From positions 17,512,523-17,576,522 of the forward strand of contig ML664199.1 in assembly GCA_007570785.1 (NCBI GenBank): a stretch of 64,000 nt of DNA, written 5' to 3'. Of the stretch, positions 35,628 through 46,734 are shown in pieces; within the stretch, counting starts at the first letter, position 1, and the number at the start of each line of letters is the position of its first letter. Position numbers and translations under genes: made by a program. The notes under the pieces are model-generated. The model saw nothing but the letters and a program-made list of their open reading frames with translations. It had not been told where the DNA came from and did not search any database. This DNA comes from Antilocapra americana. Lineage: Eukaryota; Chordata; Mammalia; Artiodactyla; Antilocapridae.

Positions 35628-36296
35628 TTTTATTATTTTTTCTTTTTTTTTATTGTGTTGGTTTTGCCATACAATGACATGAAACCGCCATGGGTTTACA
35701 TATGCTCCCCCTCCAGAACCCCCCTCCCTCCTCCCTCCCAATTCCCTCCCCCTGGGACATCTCGGTGCACCAGCCCCGAGCATCAACCCTGGGCTGGTGA
35801 TTGATTTCACATATGATAATTAACATGTTTCAATGCCATCCTCCCATATCATCCCACCCTTGCCCTCATCCACAGAGTCCACGAGTCTGTTCTATACATC
35901 TGCGTTCCTTTTGCTGTCTCTCATGCAGGGTTCTCGTTACTATCTTTCTAAATTCCATATATATGCGTTAGTATACTGTATTTTTGTTTTTCCTTCTGGC
36001 TTACTTCACTCTGGATAATAGGCTCCAGTTCCGTCCACCTGAGTAGAACTGATTCAAATGAATTTTTTTTTAATGCTGAGTAATATTCCATTGTATATAT
36101 GTACCACAGCTTTCTTATCCATTCGTCAGTTGATGGGCATCTAGGTTGCTTCCATGTCCTGGCTATTGTAAACAATGCGGCGATGAACATTGGGGTACAC
36201 GTGTCTCTTTCAATTCTGGTTTCCTCGGTGTGTATGCCCAGCAGTGGGATTGCTGGGTCATATGGCAGGTCTATTTGCAGTTTTTTAAGGAATCTC
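35628..36296 (-). mobile_element. Young 5'-truncated L1 with target-site duplication
   Basis: Reverse orientation: T-rich tail, then gttttgccatacaatgacat, a C-rich 3'-UTR tract, tcatccacagagtccacgag and gtgtatgcccagcagtggga. The 16-bp direct repeat tgttacatgactttta is exact at 35612-35627 and 36297-36312. Confidence 0.95.
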
Positions 36297-36408
36297 TGTT
36301 ACATGACTTTTAAATGATGAAAAATATAAAGGTAACCTGTACATTATTTGTTTGAAGAATGTTTTCCAAAAATACTGAAAGGTTAATATTAGTGATTTAC
36401 GTATCTTG

Positions 36409-36616
36409 CATGTGCTCGGTCAGTCAGTTGTGTCTGTCTGTGACCCTGTGAACTGTAGCCCATCAGGCTCCTCTGGGATTCTCTGGCAAGAATTCCAGAG
36501 TGGGTTGCCATTTCCTCCTCCAGGGGATCTTCCTAAACCAAGGATGAAACCGGTGTCTCCTGCGTCTCCTACATTGGCAGGTGGATTCTTTACCACTGAG
36601 TCACTTGGGAAGCCCT
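36409..36616 (-). mobile_element. Bov-tA SINE
   Basis: Reverse Bov-tA from catgtgctcggtcagtcagt to gagtcacttgggaagccc. The flanks ttacgtatctt and ttacatatctt suggest a target-site duplication with one change. Confidence 0.92.
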
Positions 36617-37355
36617 TACATATCTTAAAACTTATTAATTACTAGTGGTCTTACATAATAAAGATTGACTAGTGGGTGTTTATTTCTAACAAGCCAGTTA
36701 AAACCAAATGCGATAGTTTGCTGTGTGTATAATGGCAATCCATCCATTTTATAATGATATTTTCTCTTTCACTGTTTTTCCATACACATATATTTTCATT
36801 GAAATATTACTAAGTTATAGGTTAAAAACTTTATATTGTGCCCAAGAGAATGTTTGAATAATTAATTTGATAATTACTGTTGGAGGTAAAAAGCATCTTC
36901 ACTGTGAGTTGTGCTCTAAATAATAAATTTCTGATAGTAGAAATTATAAATTACATTTATATGCTTTTCACTCTTATATGTATATGTACTACCATCTCTG
37001 TTCTTTATTGTAACAGCCCATTTCAAAGCTAGGGGGGCTGTTCTTATCTTGTATCATGACATTTAGATATGACATTTGGGAACCAAGGACATAAATTCTA
37101 ACAGATCTGGATGCAAAACTGAATTTGATTATATTTTAAAAGTACTTAATGACCAGGCTCCCATGGTAGATCACTCATCCATGTCAGTATCAGAACTCCA
37201 TACATGTGATGCATATTTGTAATTTGCTTTTTAAACTCTTAAATGTAAACATTAGCCACAGGCCCAAATTATTGCATTTCCAGCAGCATTTCTTCTGAAC
37301 ATATATTACAAAGTAAAACAAGTATAAACATAAATTCAGAGTGGGATATGAAGTT
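36617..37355. other. Unassigned AT-rich sequence
   Basis: No repeat or gene recognised. Confidence 0.45.
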
Positions 37356-37449
37356 TTCTTGCTTGGAGTATCCTCACAGACAGAGAAGCCTGGCAGGCTA
37401 TAGTCCATGGAGTTACAAAAAGTCAGACATGACTGAGCAACCAAGCACA
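37356..37449 (+). mobile_element. Bov-A SINE fragment
   Basis: 3' part: tcttgcttggagtatcctca, gacagagaagcctggcaggc and cagacatgactgagcaacca. Flanked by short aagttttc repeats. Confidence 0.87.
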
Positions 37450-37542
37450 GCACATAAAGTTTTCAACTATATTCTCTGCTTCTCTTGAGTTGGGTATAAC
37501 ACAGATGATATGATGAATAAATGTCTGATCATAAAGTGCTAT

Positions 37543-37682
37543 AGACTGACTATTGCGTCCTCTGCAAATTCAGATGTTGAAACCTAATCCCAGTGGGTCG
37601 ATTTTAGGAGAGGGGACATTTGCGATGTGATTAGATCATGAGGGTGGGACTGTCATGAATGAGATTACTGCTTTCATAGCCA
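37543..37682 (+). mobile_element. MaLR-type LTR fragment (MST/THE-like), 5' part
   Basis: Matches the start of MaLR LTRs: aaattcagatgttgaaacct, aatcccagtgggtcgatttt, ttagatcatgagggtgggac and tgtcatgaatgagattactg. These are solo LTR remnants of an ancient endogenous-retrovirus-like family; no internal genes are present. The rest is replaced by the Bov-tA that follows. Confidence 0.7.
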
Positions 37683-37889
37683 TGGCTTCCCTGGTGACTC
37701 AGATGGTAAAGAGTTCGCCTGCAGTGTGGGAGACTTGGGTTTGGTCCCTGGGTCAGGAAGATCCCCTGGAGGAGGGCATGGCAACCCACTCCAGTATTCT
37801 TGTCTGGAGAATCCCATGGACAGAGGAGCCTAGAGGGCTACAGTCCACAGGGTCACAAAGAGTCGGACACAGCTGAGTGACTAATCACA
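37683..37889 (+). mobile_element. Bov-tA SINE
   Basis: Head tggcttccctggtgactcag, middle caacccactccagtattctt, tail gtcggacacagctgagtgac. Full length and inserted in the LTR fragment. Confidence 0.93.
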
Positions 37890-38645
37890 AGATGAGAATG
37901 AGTCCTAGTTTTTTATTTTTTTTTACTGAAATCTATGCACCTTCAAAATTAAAAGAAATCCAGTGGTATTCCCTCATTCTATACTTGTGATAGAAAATTA
38001 TTACTCATTGGTTGAGTTCTCTATCAATATAAGCCCTGTAGTTGATTTATTTTCCCTCATTTCTAGTTCCAGTCAGTACATCCTATAATTAGAAAAAAGA
38101 ATTACTGAGGTGCTGTAATAAAATATTTACCTCAAGCAAACAAAAAACCACAGAGCTATCCCTTTTGTTCCTCTCTGTTTTCCTTGGTAAACATTATACC
38201 TGTGATATTGGTCTATGTGCTAGAGCCATTGAGAATTTAATATTTATATATGTAGAGGAAAAACCCTCTTCTTTCTTCCCTTTTAGGTTCTTTAGTTGTC
38301 TGATGATTAAATTGATATAAAATAGATTACCAGGAGATAAACAAATTTAAATTTGTATGTGTAAGACTTCATAGAAATAAAACTCAAAAGAATTGACCTA
38401 AACAGGCAATTTCTATATCTTTTTGACAAATAATACATTCATGAAGAACTGACAAAACAAAGGGCTTTGGAATTAGGGTAGCTAATTAGTGAAGAAGTAA
38501 CGAGGTTTGCTTAAACAATCTTCTCAACCTCCAATTTCCTATCCCTGGCAATAAGGATGCCTCCCTGCCAGATCAAGGGAGAATACCCTTCCATGGGAAA
38601 TATATTTGCTGCTTTCAGTGCAACAAAGGAGGGTCATAGTAGTGT
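37890..38645. other. Unassigned AT-rich sequence
   Basis: No repeat or gene recognised. Confidence 0.45.
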
Positions 38646-38885
38646 TTTTGTTTGTTTGTTTTTAATTGGAATATAATTGCTTTACAATGTTGTGTTAGTT
38701 CCTGCTGCACAATACTGTGAGTCGGCTGTATGTGTACACGTGTGCCCTACCTCCTGAACCTCCCTCCCATCCCCGCCATACCACCCCTCTAGGTCATCAC
38801 AGAGGATCGGACTGAGCTCCTTGTGCTAAACAGCAGTTTCCCACTAGCTAAGTATTTTACACATAGGCACAGTGAGGGAAGGAGA
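38646..38885 (-). mobile_element. L1 3'-UTR fragment (cetartiodactyl type)
   Basis: Reverse: ttaattggaatataattgct, ctacctcctgaacctccctc, ccctctaggtcatcacagag and cagtttcccactagctaagt. 5'-truncated within the UTR. Confidence 0.85.
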
Positions 38886-39089
38886 AGGTAGGGTAAATTG
38901 AGAGAGTAGCATTGACATATATACACAGTACTGTTCTTCTGGCTGTTTCTTAAGTAACTTTAACTTAAAATGATCAGTGTGCCAAAATGGCATATTATGT
39001 GGTGGTATATTCTGTTTGCCTTCATATAACAGGATTATATTTGAACTCCCACACTGTCCACCCCTCTATTTGCCTTCCGCTTGTAAGCA

Positions 39090-39419
39090 AGCTTCCCTGA
39101 TAGCTCAGTTGGTAAAGAATCCACCTTCAGTGCAGGAGACCCTGGTTTGACTCCTGGGTCAGGAATTGAACCAGCAAGATCCCCTGGAGAAGGGGTAGGC
39201 TACCCACTCTAGTATTCTTGGGCTTCCCTAGTGGCTTAGCTGGTAAAGAATCTGCCTGCAGTGTGGGAGACCTGGGTTCGACCCCTGGGTTAAGAAGATC
39301 CCCTGGAGAAGGGAAAGGCTACCCACTCCAGTAGCCTAGCTTGGGGAATTCCATGGATTGTGTAGTCCATGGGGCCACAAAGAGTTGGACACAACTGAGC
39401 GACTTTCACTTTCACTTTG
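39090..39419 (+). mobile_element. Composite two-headed Bov-tA SINE
   Basis: Forward order: tRNA-like head (gcttccctgatagctcagtt), A piece (ctacccactctagtattctt), second head (gggcttccctagtggcttag), Bov-A tail ending with actttcactttcact. Flanks tgtaagcaag and tgtgagcaag look like a target-site duplication with one change, which supports insertion as one unit. Confidence 0.9.
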
Positions 39420-40024
39420 TGAGCAAGTGATTTCTCCTCTCTGACTTTGCTTTTCTTCTAATTTGTGAACCAAGAGAGTGGGATGAGATTATATTTTAGT
39501 TTCCTTTTAGTTCTGATTCTAAGAAGGAGTGATATGTCTCATTTGGCTCAGAAAGTCCCAATATTTCTTCAAGGTTTATTCTATCATTTATCACAGAGAG
39601 TTCCTCTTTAGAAGCTTCCACATAAGCAAACATCAGAATGCACCATGACCTCCGAAAGTCATCTCCATTCTTTTCAACAGTCTTTTTAAAAAGTTCAGAA
39701 ATGTGATTTGTAGGAAGAGTAAGAGAAGGAAGTATATATTATAGCACCAATGGGAATACATTTATCTTAAAACCATGTATTTCTTTATCGCTTTTCAACA
39801 TCTAATATTTCCTCTTATTTCACAATGTAAAATGGATCCTGATACATTTTGTCCCTTTACTTGTAACCTACTTTATTAATGTCTCTTGGGCTATATCTTA
39901 AAGTACTGGTGCCAGTTTCTCTTTTTAGTAATTTATTATTATGCAGATCTTTGGGGATGACTGTCAAAGTGCTTAAGAAACTTGATATCTAAGCTGACTT
40001 TTGATTTGGGGCTTTGGATGAGTA
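39420..40024. other. Unassigned sequence
   Basis: No repeat or gene recognised. Confidence 0.45.
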
Positions 40025-40335
40025 TTTGGTGACCCAGGAATACTACTCCTAGGTATTTACTCAAGTGAAATCAGAACTTACGTTTACACAGAAACCTGTG
40101 TCTAGAAATGCTTATAGCAGCTACATTTGTAATTGCCAAATACAAGGGGAGGGGTTGATTAAAAGGGAGCACAGATAAAACTGGACATTGACAGAACTGT
40201 TATATATCTTGATTGCAGTGGTGATAGTTACATGACCACATATATTTATCAAAACTCATGGACCTGTACACTAAAAAGGATGAATTTTCCTTTACATAAA
40301 TTATAGCTCAATTTTTAAAAACTGAAAAAAATTAC
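40025..40335 (+). mobile_element. L1 ORF2 end joined to 3'-UTR by internal deletion
   Basis: ORF2-end text (gacccaggaatactactcct, gcttatagcagctacatttg) passes abruptly at about 40145 to 3'-UTR text (tatatcttgattgcagtggt, caaaactcatggacctgtac). Several hundred bases of the usual L1 are missing between them. Confidence 0.78.
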
Positions 40336-40795
40336 TGTTCAAAAAAAGTACCTGGAAAGAAAGGAATGTTTCAAATATATATTGAAGTATTTTTAATACC
40401 TGATAACTTTGGAATAAAACAGAAATAAAAGATATTATATAAATATATGACATTGTCCACAAGGACTTTATACTTTATTTACAGAGATTGAAATTTAGGA
40501 TTTTTAAAAAACATGTTTATTAGGGCACAACAGTGTTTTTTTATCACACAACTGAAGAGATCACTCAAGATATAAACAGTTTTAAAGTATTGCATCTGGA
40601 TTGTTTTATGTATTGATTCAAATTTCTTAATCTTTCAGTTCTTAGGGGACAGGAGAGGGGAATAGAATAGAAATCACCAAATAAGTAATAAAACATAGGT
40701 TAGCCTTGTCTTCCTGAAAAGATACAGGTTATCAATTCAATACTTGTGCATTGATTTTTGGTACCAGCATTTATAAAACCTACTTTATTTATCTG
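40336..40795. other. Unassigned AT-rich sequence
   Basis: No repeat or gene recognised. Confidence 0.45.
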
Positions 40796-41575
40796 TTTAT
40801 AATTAAAGTGTCATTGACATACAATATCATATTAATATCAGGGGTACAGCTTAGTGACTTGTGACAAGACTAGGTACCATCTGTCACCTTACAAAATCAT
40901 CACAGTATTATTGTCTGTATTCTCTCTGCTGAGCCTTATGTCATCATGACTTGTTTATTTTACAACTGAGAGTTTGTGCCTCTGAATATCCTTCACCCAT
41001 GCACCCCTCGAACCATTTCTTCTCTGCAGTTATCATTTTTTTCCCTCTATGTCTAAGAGTCTGTTTCTCTTTTTTTTAATTTGTTCCTTTGTTTTGTTTT
41101 TTAGATTTGTATAAGTAAAATCATAGTTTCTTTGTCTTTCTCTGTCTGATTTATTCAGCTTATTAGCATAGTGCCCTGAGGGTTCGTCCATGTAGTTGCA
41201 AATGTCAAGATTTCACTTTTTATGGTTGAGTAATATTCTAATGTATGTATATATGTGTGTGTATATATATGTATATATATATATGCCATATCTTCTTTAT
41301 TCCTTCATATGCTTATAGACACTTAGATTGCTTCTATATGTTGGCTGTATGTTGCAGTGAACACAGGCATGTACATATTTTTTTGAATGAATGTTTTGTT
41401 TTCTGTGGATAAATAGCTAGAATTAAAATTGCTGGGTTGTGTGGTGATTCTATTTTTAGTTTTTTGAGGAACCTCTATACTGTTTCCCACAGTGGCTGTA
41501 TCAGTATACATCCCCACCAACAGTGCACGAGGGCTCTCTTTCCACCACACCCTCACCAACACTTGTTACTTAGTA
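40796..41575 (-). mobile_element. L1 3'-UTR and ORF2 end
   Basis: Reverse L1 wording: agtgtcattgacatacaata, tgtttattttacaactgaga, gatttattcagcttattagc, gaggaacctctatactgttt and cctcaccaacacttgttact. A TA/TG microsatellite lies at 41243-41286. Confidence 0.83.
41243..41286. repeat. TG/TA microsatellite
   Basis: Interrupted gtatatat units within the L1. Confidence 0.9.
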
Positions 41576-41819
41576 GAGGCTAGTTTTGCTGATCTTCATT
41601 TCAAAGAACATTTATATTATGAAAGCAAATCTGTGTATATTCATTTTTTCTGTGCAATTCAAAGACTACATGATTACTGTGAACATTAAATCCTGTTGAA
41701 CTTCCTCACACACACCCAATACAGCAATTATCATTTCAAGGACTGTGGAAGAGACTTCCAGCTGCAAACAAATATCTGTTCTCCCCTTCCTTAGCAATAG
41801 AACCTCAATTTTTCAGAGA
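41576..41819. other. Unassigned sequence
   Basis: Nothing recognised. Confidence 0.4.
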
Positions 41820-42035
41820 AGCAATGTGTCCCCTCCCCGCAAAACAACATTCCCCAGCTTTCACTGGAGTCGGGTGTGGCGGGATGACTACCTACGCGTT
41901 GTGTGGACTTCCAGGAAGGCATTCCCAGTGGGAGCTGGCTCAGCTAGGCTGGTGAGCGTCCTGGGGCCTCTGTGTCTCCCCCACTCATGCTGCCTCGAAT
42001 ACAGATCTGATGGCTGTAGCTCCAACCTAGGTTGA
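41820..42035 (+). repeat. Ancient dispersed repeat, family not named
   Basis: The stretch with ttccccagctttcactggag, gtgtggacttccaggaaggc and gatggctgtagctcca resembles a common old mammalian repeat, but I cannot give its family. The 96-residue open frame over it (41745-42035) is therefore not good evidence of a gene. Confidence 0.4.
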
Positions 42036-42237
42036 TTCTCTAGCCTCCCCTGCCCCTTGTCAACAAACCCCTAGGACACATTTCCCTCTGCACTGAGAGA
42101 AAATGTCTTTACTTAACTGTTGATGGAGCAGGGCTCATCCCATTGCCCTTAAGTGCTTTTTCTGGTCAGCCCCCTTGACTTGCCTGGCCCAGTAAACATG
42201 ACCAAAGATGACCCCAGCTGAGAATTTTTCGCTTTCC

Positions 42238-42412
42238 CAGCAGTGCACTAAGCACATTCCATACATTGTCACATACAAAGTTCACATCCCTAGGAAGTAA
42301 ATCCTGTTATTACCTACATTTCACAGATAAAAAAATTGAATGGCTATGCTAGATTCCCTGGTGGGCTCTGCAGCTCGGTCACACAGTGGGGAAGCTTGGA
42401 TTTCCGCTGAGG
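42238..42412 (-). mobile_element. MIR SINE
   Basis: Reverse MIR wording: gcactaagcacattccatac, then ttacctacatttcacagata and a ctcggtcacacagtgggga block. Confidence 0.65.
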
Positions 42413-44274
42413 CTTGTTTGCCTCCAGACTGGGCCATTACACGGTGCTGCCCATTCACCCTCACTCAAACTTTGTCACTACATATAGACCACTTAAATAC
42501 TTAAGGATGCCAGTTCAGCGTTATGGAGTCTTATTCACCTCTTTCTCTGTTCCTGAGTGTCCTTATCCTAAATTAGACAAATTGTTCACAGTGAAGTCTT
42601 AATTTGACCACTTGCTGACCATGAGATTTCTTTATTAAAATATCAGTCCTCAGTCCTCCTCTCTGGCAGAAGCATCTGAGAGTGTGTTTTGGAGGTGGGG
42701 GTGATAGTAGGGCAGCATCTACTCAGCTCTCTTTAATGCAGACCCCTCCCACTACACACCTGTGGGTTCCTTAAACTGTCCAGAGGCCTCACAAAGGATC
42801 CAGTCTGCCTAATCATAAAAGCTTCTCCATGTCCAACAGCCTCTTTTTCCTATAAGTGGAGTAAAGTCTCAGTCATCTAGAAACGTTTAGTGAGCTCAGT
42901 GATTAGCATTAACAATAAAATGATCCTGACATTGTTACATGACTAGTGTCATATTTAGCGTGTTCAGTAAATGCCTAAAGGAGGGTCACTGGAGATGAAT
43001 TTGCCATGTCAGTAGATCGTGGTGCCAGGACTGGCCCCGTCTTTATGACAGCAACTAAACATTTCAGGATGCTGACTCATTTGTTAACTGCTCTGTGATC
43101 ACACCAGTTCCCACTGACCTACACTTCTTTAAACTCTTTTGTTATGTATAGCCTTTACCCCAGGATTGTTTTTCCTTCTTCAACTAGCTAGGTTGTTTAA
43201 GTTTCTTGGGGGTATAAAGTTAGTATAGCATAATGAGTCTCATTAAACACACATTTTCCTCATGTATCCTGGAGAAAAAGGAAGGGGATGAGGAGAAAGA
43301 ACTGCTTAAACAGCATGGCTGGGCCTCTTGCCAGCCCTTGCAAGGAGTATGTGCCCTGAAGGACTGTCTGGTTTCCTTATCAGTGGGTCTCAGTACTGTA
43401 CTGAGCATGCACTGCGCTGTCCCTGATGGTGGGCTAAGGGACCGACCACAGGCAAATTGTAGAATCCATCCCCTTTGTAGAGGATGAGCCTCCCTCACAC
43501 TGAAAATTTGGTAACTCAGTGAGCCCAATTCCCTGATCCCTGTGATGACACACAGAGGAGCAGGTTAGAGAGGAACACTTCCAGCATTTTAGACAAATGT
43601 TACTCATTTGGTTTTGAAACAAGCTGCTTCTGTGAAATTTGCATAATTTTTACTTCATGGACAGGCTTATCAGCAAGTTATAATTGTTGGCATTAAAAAG
43701 CTAGCTCCAAAGTCTAGATGACATGTTCTCATTATTCAAATTTATTAAAACATTGGGACTTGATAAAATTATGTAAATAATGAAACTATAATCTTCCTAT
43801 GTGAGAAAGTTTAAGGAGATAAAGATTTCAAAAGGTTCTAAAAAAGAAAGTGCAAGTATGATATAAAACCCACCTAGTGTATAAATAAAATCTCTGGAGT
43901 ATCAATCTATATACGGCATCTCTATCTCTATATATCTTTATCTAATTTTAACCAGAAGAAATCCCCGTGGGAATCAGTCTGATTAATGGATTCTAAAAAT
44001 GACTGGTGAGAGATAAAATATCTCCTTCTGAATTTCCCTATTCTATTCAGTCTTTACTTATTACGCTCAGAATAACACAATAGGAGCATAAAGAAGCTAA
44101 ACGACCTATTTCTTTAGAGAATCTATTTCTTAAAGGAGAAATGAAATATTCCTACTCAAGGAAGAATACACATTTTTGTAATTTGTGCCTTTTTGAAGGT
44201 CATTAAGTAAATTGAGGATTTTGTTATGATTTCAGTGAATTTTTTTTAAAATTGAACCCTATTTTAAATATGCT
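42413..44274. other. Unassigned, mostly unique sequence
   Basis: No exon or clear repeat in 1.9 kb. About 43615-43705 has CNE-like texture (gaaatttgcataatttttac, ttatcagcaagttataattg). About 43220-43530 carries overlapping open frames on both strands with no recognisable product. Confidence 0.4.
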
Positions 44275-44289
44275 TTGACAGATATTTTA

Positions 44290-44871
44290 TTTTATTTTTT
44301 TCTTATTGGTTTTGCCATACAATGACATGATATCGCCACGGGTTTACATATGCTCCCCCTCCAGAACCCCCCCCCCCCCCCCCCCTCCCGACTCCCTCCC
44401 CCCGGGAAATCTCGGTGCAGCAGCCCCGAGCAACAATCCTGGGCTGGCGATTGATTTCACATCTGATACTTAACATGTTTCAATGCCATTCTCCCAAATC
44501 ATCCCACCCCTGCCTACATCCACAGAGTCCACGAGTCTGTTCTATACATCTGCTGTTCCTTTTGCTGTCTCGCATGCTGGGTTCTCGTTACCATCTTTCT
44601 AAATTCCATAAATATGCGTTAGTATACTGTATTGATGTTTTTCCTTCTGGCTTACTTCACTCTGGATAATAGGCTCCAGTTCCGTCCACCTGAGTAGAAC
44701 TGCTTCAAATGAATTTTTTTTTTAATGCTGAGTAATATTCCGTTGTGTATATGTACCACAGCTTTCTTATCCATTTGTCAGTTGATGGGCATCTAGGTTG
44801 CTTCCATGTCCTGGCTATTGTAGACCAGAATTGAAAGAGCCACGTGTACCCCAATGTTCATCACTGCATTG
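44290..44871 (-). mobile_element. Young L1 3' end with 5' inversion
   Basis: Reverse L1 from a T-rich tail and gttttgccatacaatgacat to cttccatgtcctggctattg. At about 44823 it switches to forward-strand L1 (gaccagaattgaaagagcca to tcactgcattg). The adjoining parts of the element are thus head to head, as expected for twin priming. The 15-bp duplication ttgacagatatttta is exact at 44275-44289 and 44872-44886, enclosing both parts. Confidence 0.93.
44367..44385. repeat. Poly-C tract
   Basis: Nineteen C in a row, in the L1 3'-UTR; the sister copies at 28.9 and 35.7 kb have shorter mixed G/C tracts here. Confidence 0.93.
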
Positions 44872-44908
44872 TTGACAGATATTTTAAAGGAAGTCTTAAT
44901 CCTTTTAT

Positions 44909-45098
44909 GGGCTTCTCTTGTGATTCAGCTGGTAACAAATCCACCTGCAACACAGGAGACCTGGATTTGATCCCTGGGTTGGGAAGATCCCCTGGAGAAG
45001 GGAAAGGCTCTACATTCCAGTATTCTTGCCTGGAGAATTCCATGGACTGTATAGTCCATGGGGTTACAAAGAATCAGACACAGCTGAGCCACTTTCAC
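44909..45098 (+). mobile_element. Bov-tA SINE with target-site duplication
   Basis: Head gggcttctcttgtgattcag, tail cagctgagccactttcac. The direct repeat taatccttttat is exact at 44897-44908 and 45099-45110. Confidence 0.95.
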
Positions 45099-45155
45099 TA
45101 ATCCTTTTATAATGAAAGTTGAATATATTGAACATGGGCATGCATGCCTGCACAC

Positions 45156-46061
45156 TCGTTGTTGTTCAGTCACTCAGTCGTTTTCAACTCTTTGTGACCC
45201 CATGGATTGCAGCCTGCCAGGCTTCCTTGTCCATCACCATCTCCCAGAGCTTGCTAAAACTCATGTCCATTGAGTCAGTGATGCCATCTGATCATCTCAT
45301 CCCCTTCTCCTCCTGCCTTCAATCTTTCCCTGCATTAGGGTCTTTTCTAAAGAGTTGGCTCTTCACATCAGTTGGCCAGAGTGTTGGAGCATCAGTTTCA
45401 GCATCAGTCCTTCCAATGAATATTCAGGGCTGATTTCCTTTAGGATTGACTGGTTTGATCTGCTTGCAGTCCAGGGGACTCTCAAGTGTCTTCTCCAGCA
45501 CCACAGTTCAAAAACATCAATTCTTCGGCACATTCTTTATGGTTCAACTCTCACAGCTGTACATGACTACTGGAAAAACCATAGCTTTGATTCGATGCAT
45601 GTTTGTTGGCAAAGTAATGTCTCTGCTTTTAATACGCTGTCTAGGTTTGTCATGGCTCTTCTTCCAAGGAGCAAGTGCCTTTTAATTTTATGGCTACAGT
45701 CACCATCTGCAGTGATTTTGGAGCCTAAGAAAATAGTCTGTCACTGTTTCAATTATTTCCCCATCTATTTGCCATGAAGTGATGGGACTGGATACCATGA
45801 TCTTCATTTTTTGAATATTGAGCTTTAAGTCAGCTTTTTCACTCTCCTCTTTCATCTTCATCAAGAGGCTTTTTAGTTCCTATTTACTTTCTGCCATAAG
45901 GATGGTGTCATCTGCATATCTGAGGTTATTGATATTTCTCCTGGCAATCTCGAGTGGGTAGCCATTCCCTTTTCCAGGGGATTCCTGACCCAGGGTTCAA
46001 ACCCAGGTCTCCTGCATTGCAGGCAGATTGTTTACTGTCTGAGCCATCAGGGAATCCCCAG
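45156..46061 (-). mobile_element. Chimera: tRNA-like SINE head joined to BovB 3' part
   Basis: On the minus strand the element starts with a Bov-tA head (46061 down to about 45951, complement of cctgcattgcaggcagattg and gagccatcagggaatcccc). At about 45950 it passes directly into BovB (complement of gttattgatatttctcctgg), then reads to the BovB 3' end (complement of gttgttgttcagtcactcag). A 7-bp repeat tgcacac flanks the whole at 45149-45155 and 46062-46068. The BovB frame holds the YADD region but has many stops. Confidence 0.82.
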
Positions 46062-46664
46062 TGCACACACATACATATACACATTTACCTGGCTGTCACT
46101 GACTCAGCACCAGAAGGCTTAAAAGTAACAGATTTAAGCATACTAGGTTTAACATATCAGCAAAGTTTGAAGGGATTAAGGCAGGCCCTACTTAGAAGAA
46201 TATTTCAGTTCTGTTGTGGTGATATGAAATGAGTGTGGAGAACAAAAGGTTTAAGAGCATCACCAGGCTGTGCAGGATTAAGTGAAGGAGTGATTCAGAC
46301 CAGCAATTCTCACCCTGAAATGCTTCTCACATGAAGCTCAAGTCACTGGGAGAATCTTTTTTAGAAGATAAACTCTGATCTAGTGTCTGAGGTGGGGCCT
46401 GAGGTGCAGCATTTGCGTGTAATAAGCCTCAGTAATTGTGAATACTATTGATCTTCTGAAGACCACACTTTGAGTAGCAGGGAGCTAGTGTAGAACAGTT
46501 ATAACAACAGGAGTTCAAAGCAGGGAGAATGAATAGGATCCAGCCTGGTAACCTCTCTCTAACCCTCTTTACCTTTGATAATATGAATAGTCACATCTTA
46601 ATTTCTCTGCTTAGAATATACCCACATAAGCACACATTTAAGCAGACACAGTAAGGCATCATTA

Positions 46665-46701
<37 letters not shown>

Positions 46702-46734
46702 AATATGTATATTGATGTGTATGTACATATATTG
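46062..46734. other. Unassigned sequence with a microsatellite
   Basis: About 46315-46460 reads gcttctcacatgaagctcaa and is possibly an old DNA transposon (hAT-like) remnant, not assigned. The right end is a CT/TA microsatellite. Confidence 0.35.
46664..46700. repeat. CT/TA compound microsatellite
   Basis: (CT)9 or so followed by (TA)9 or so, then AT-rich sequence. Confidence 0.95.
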
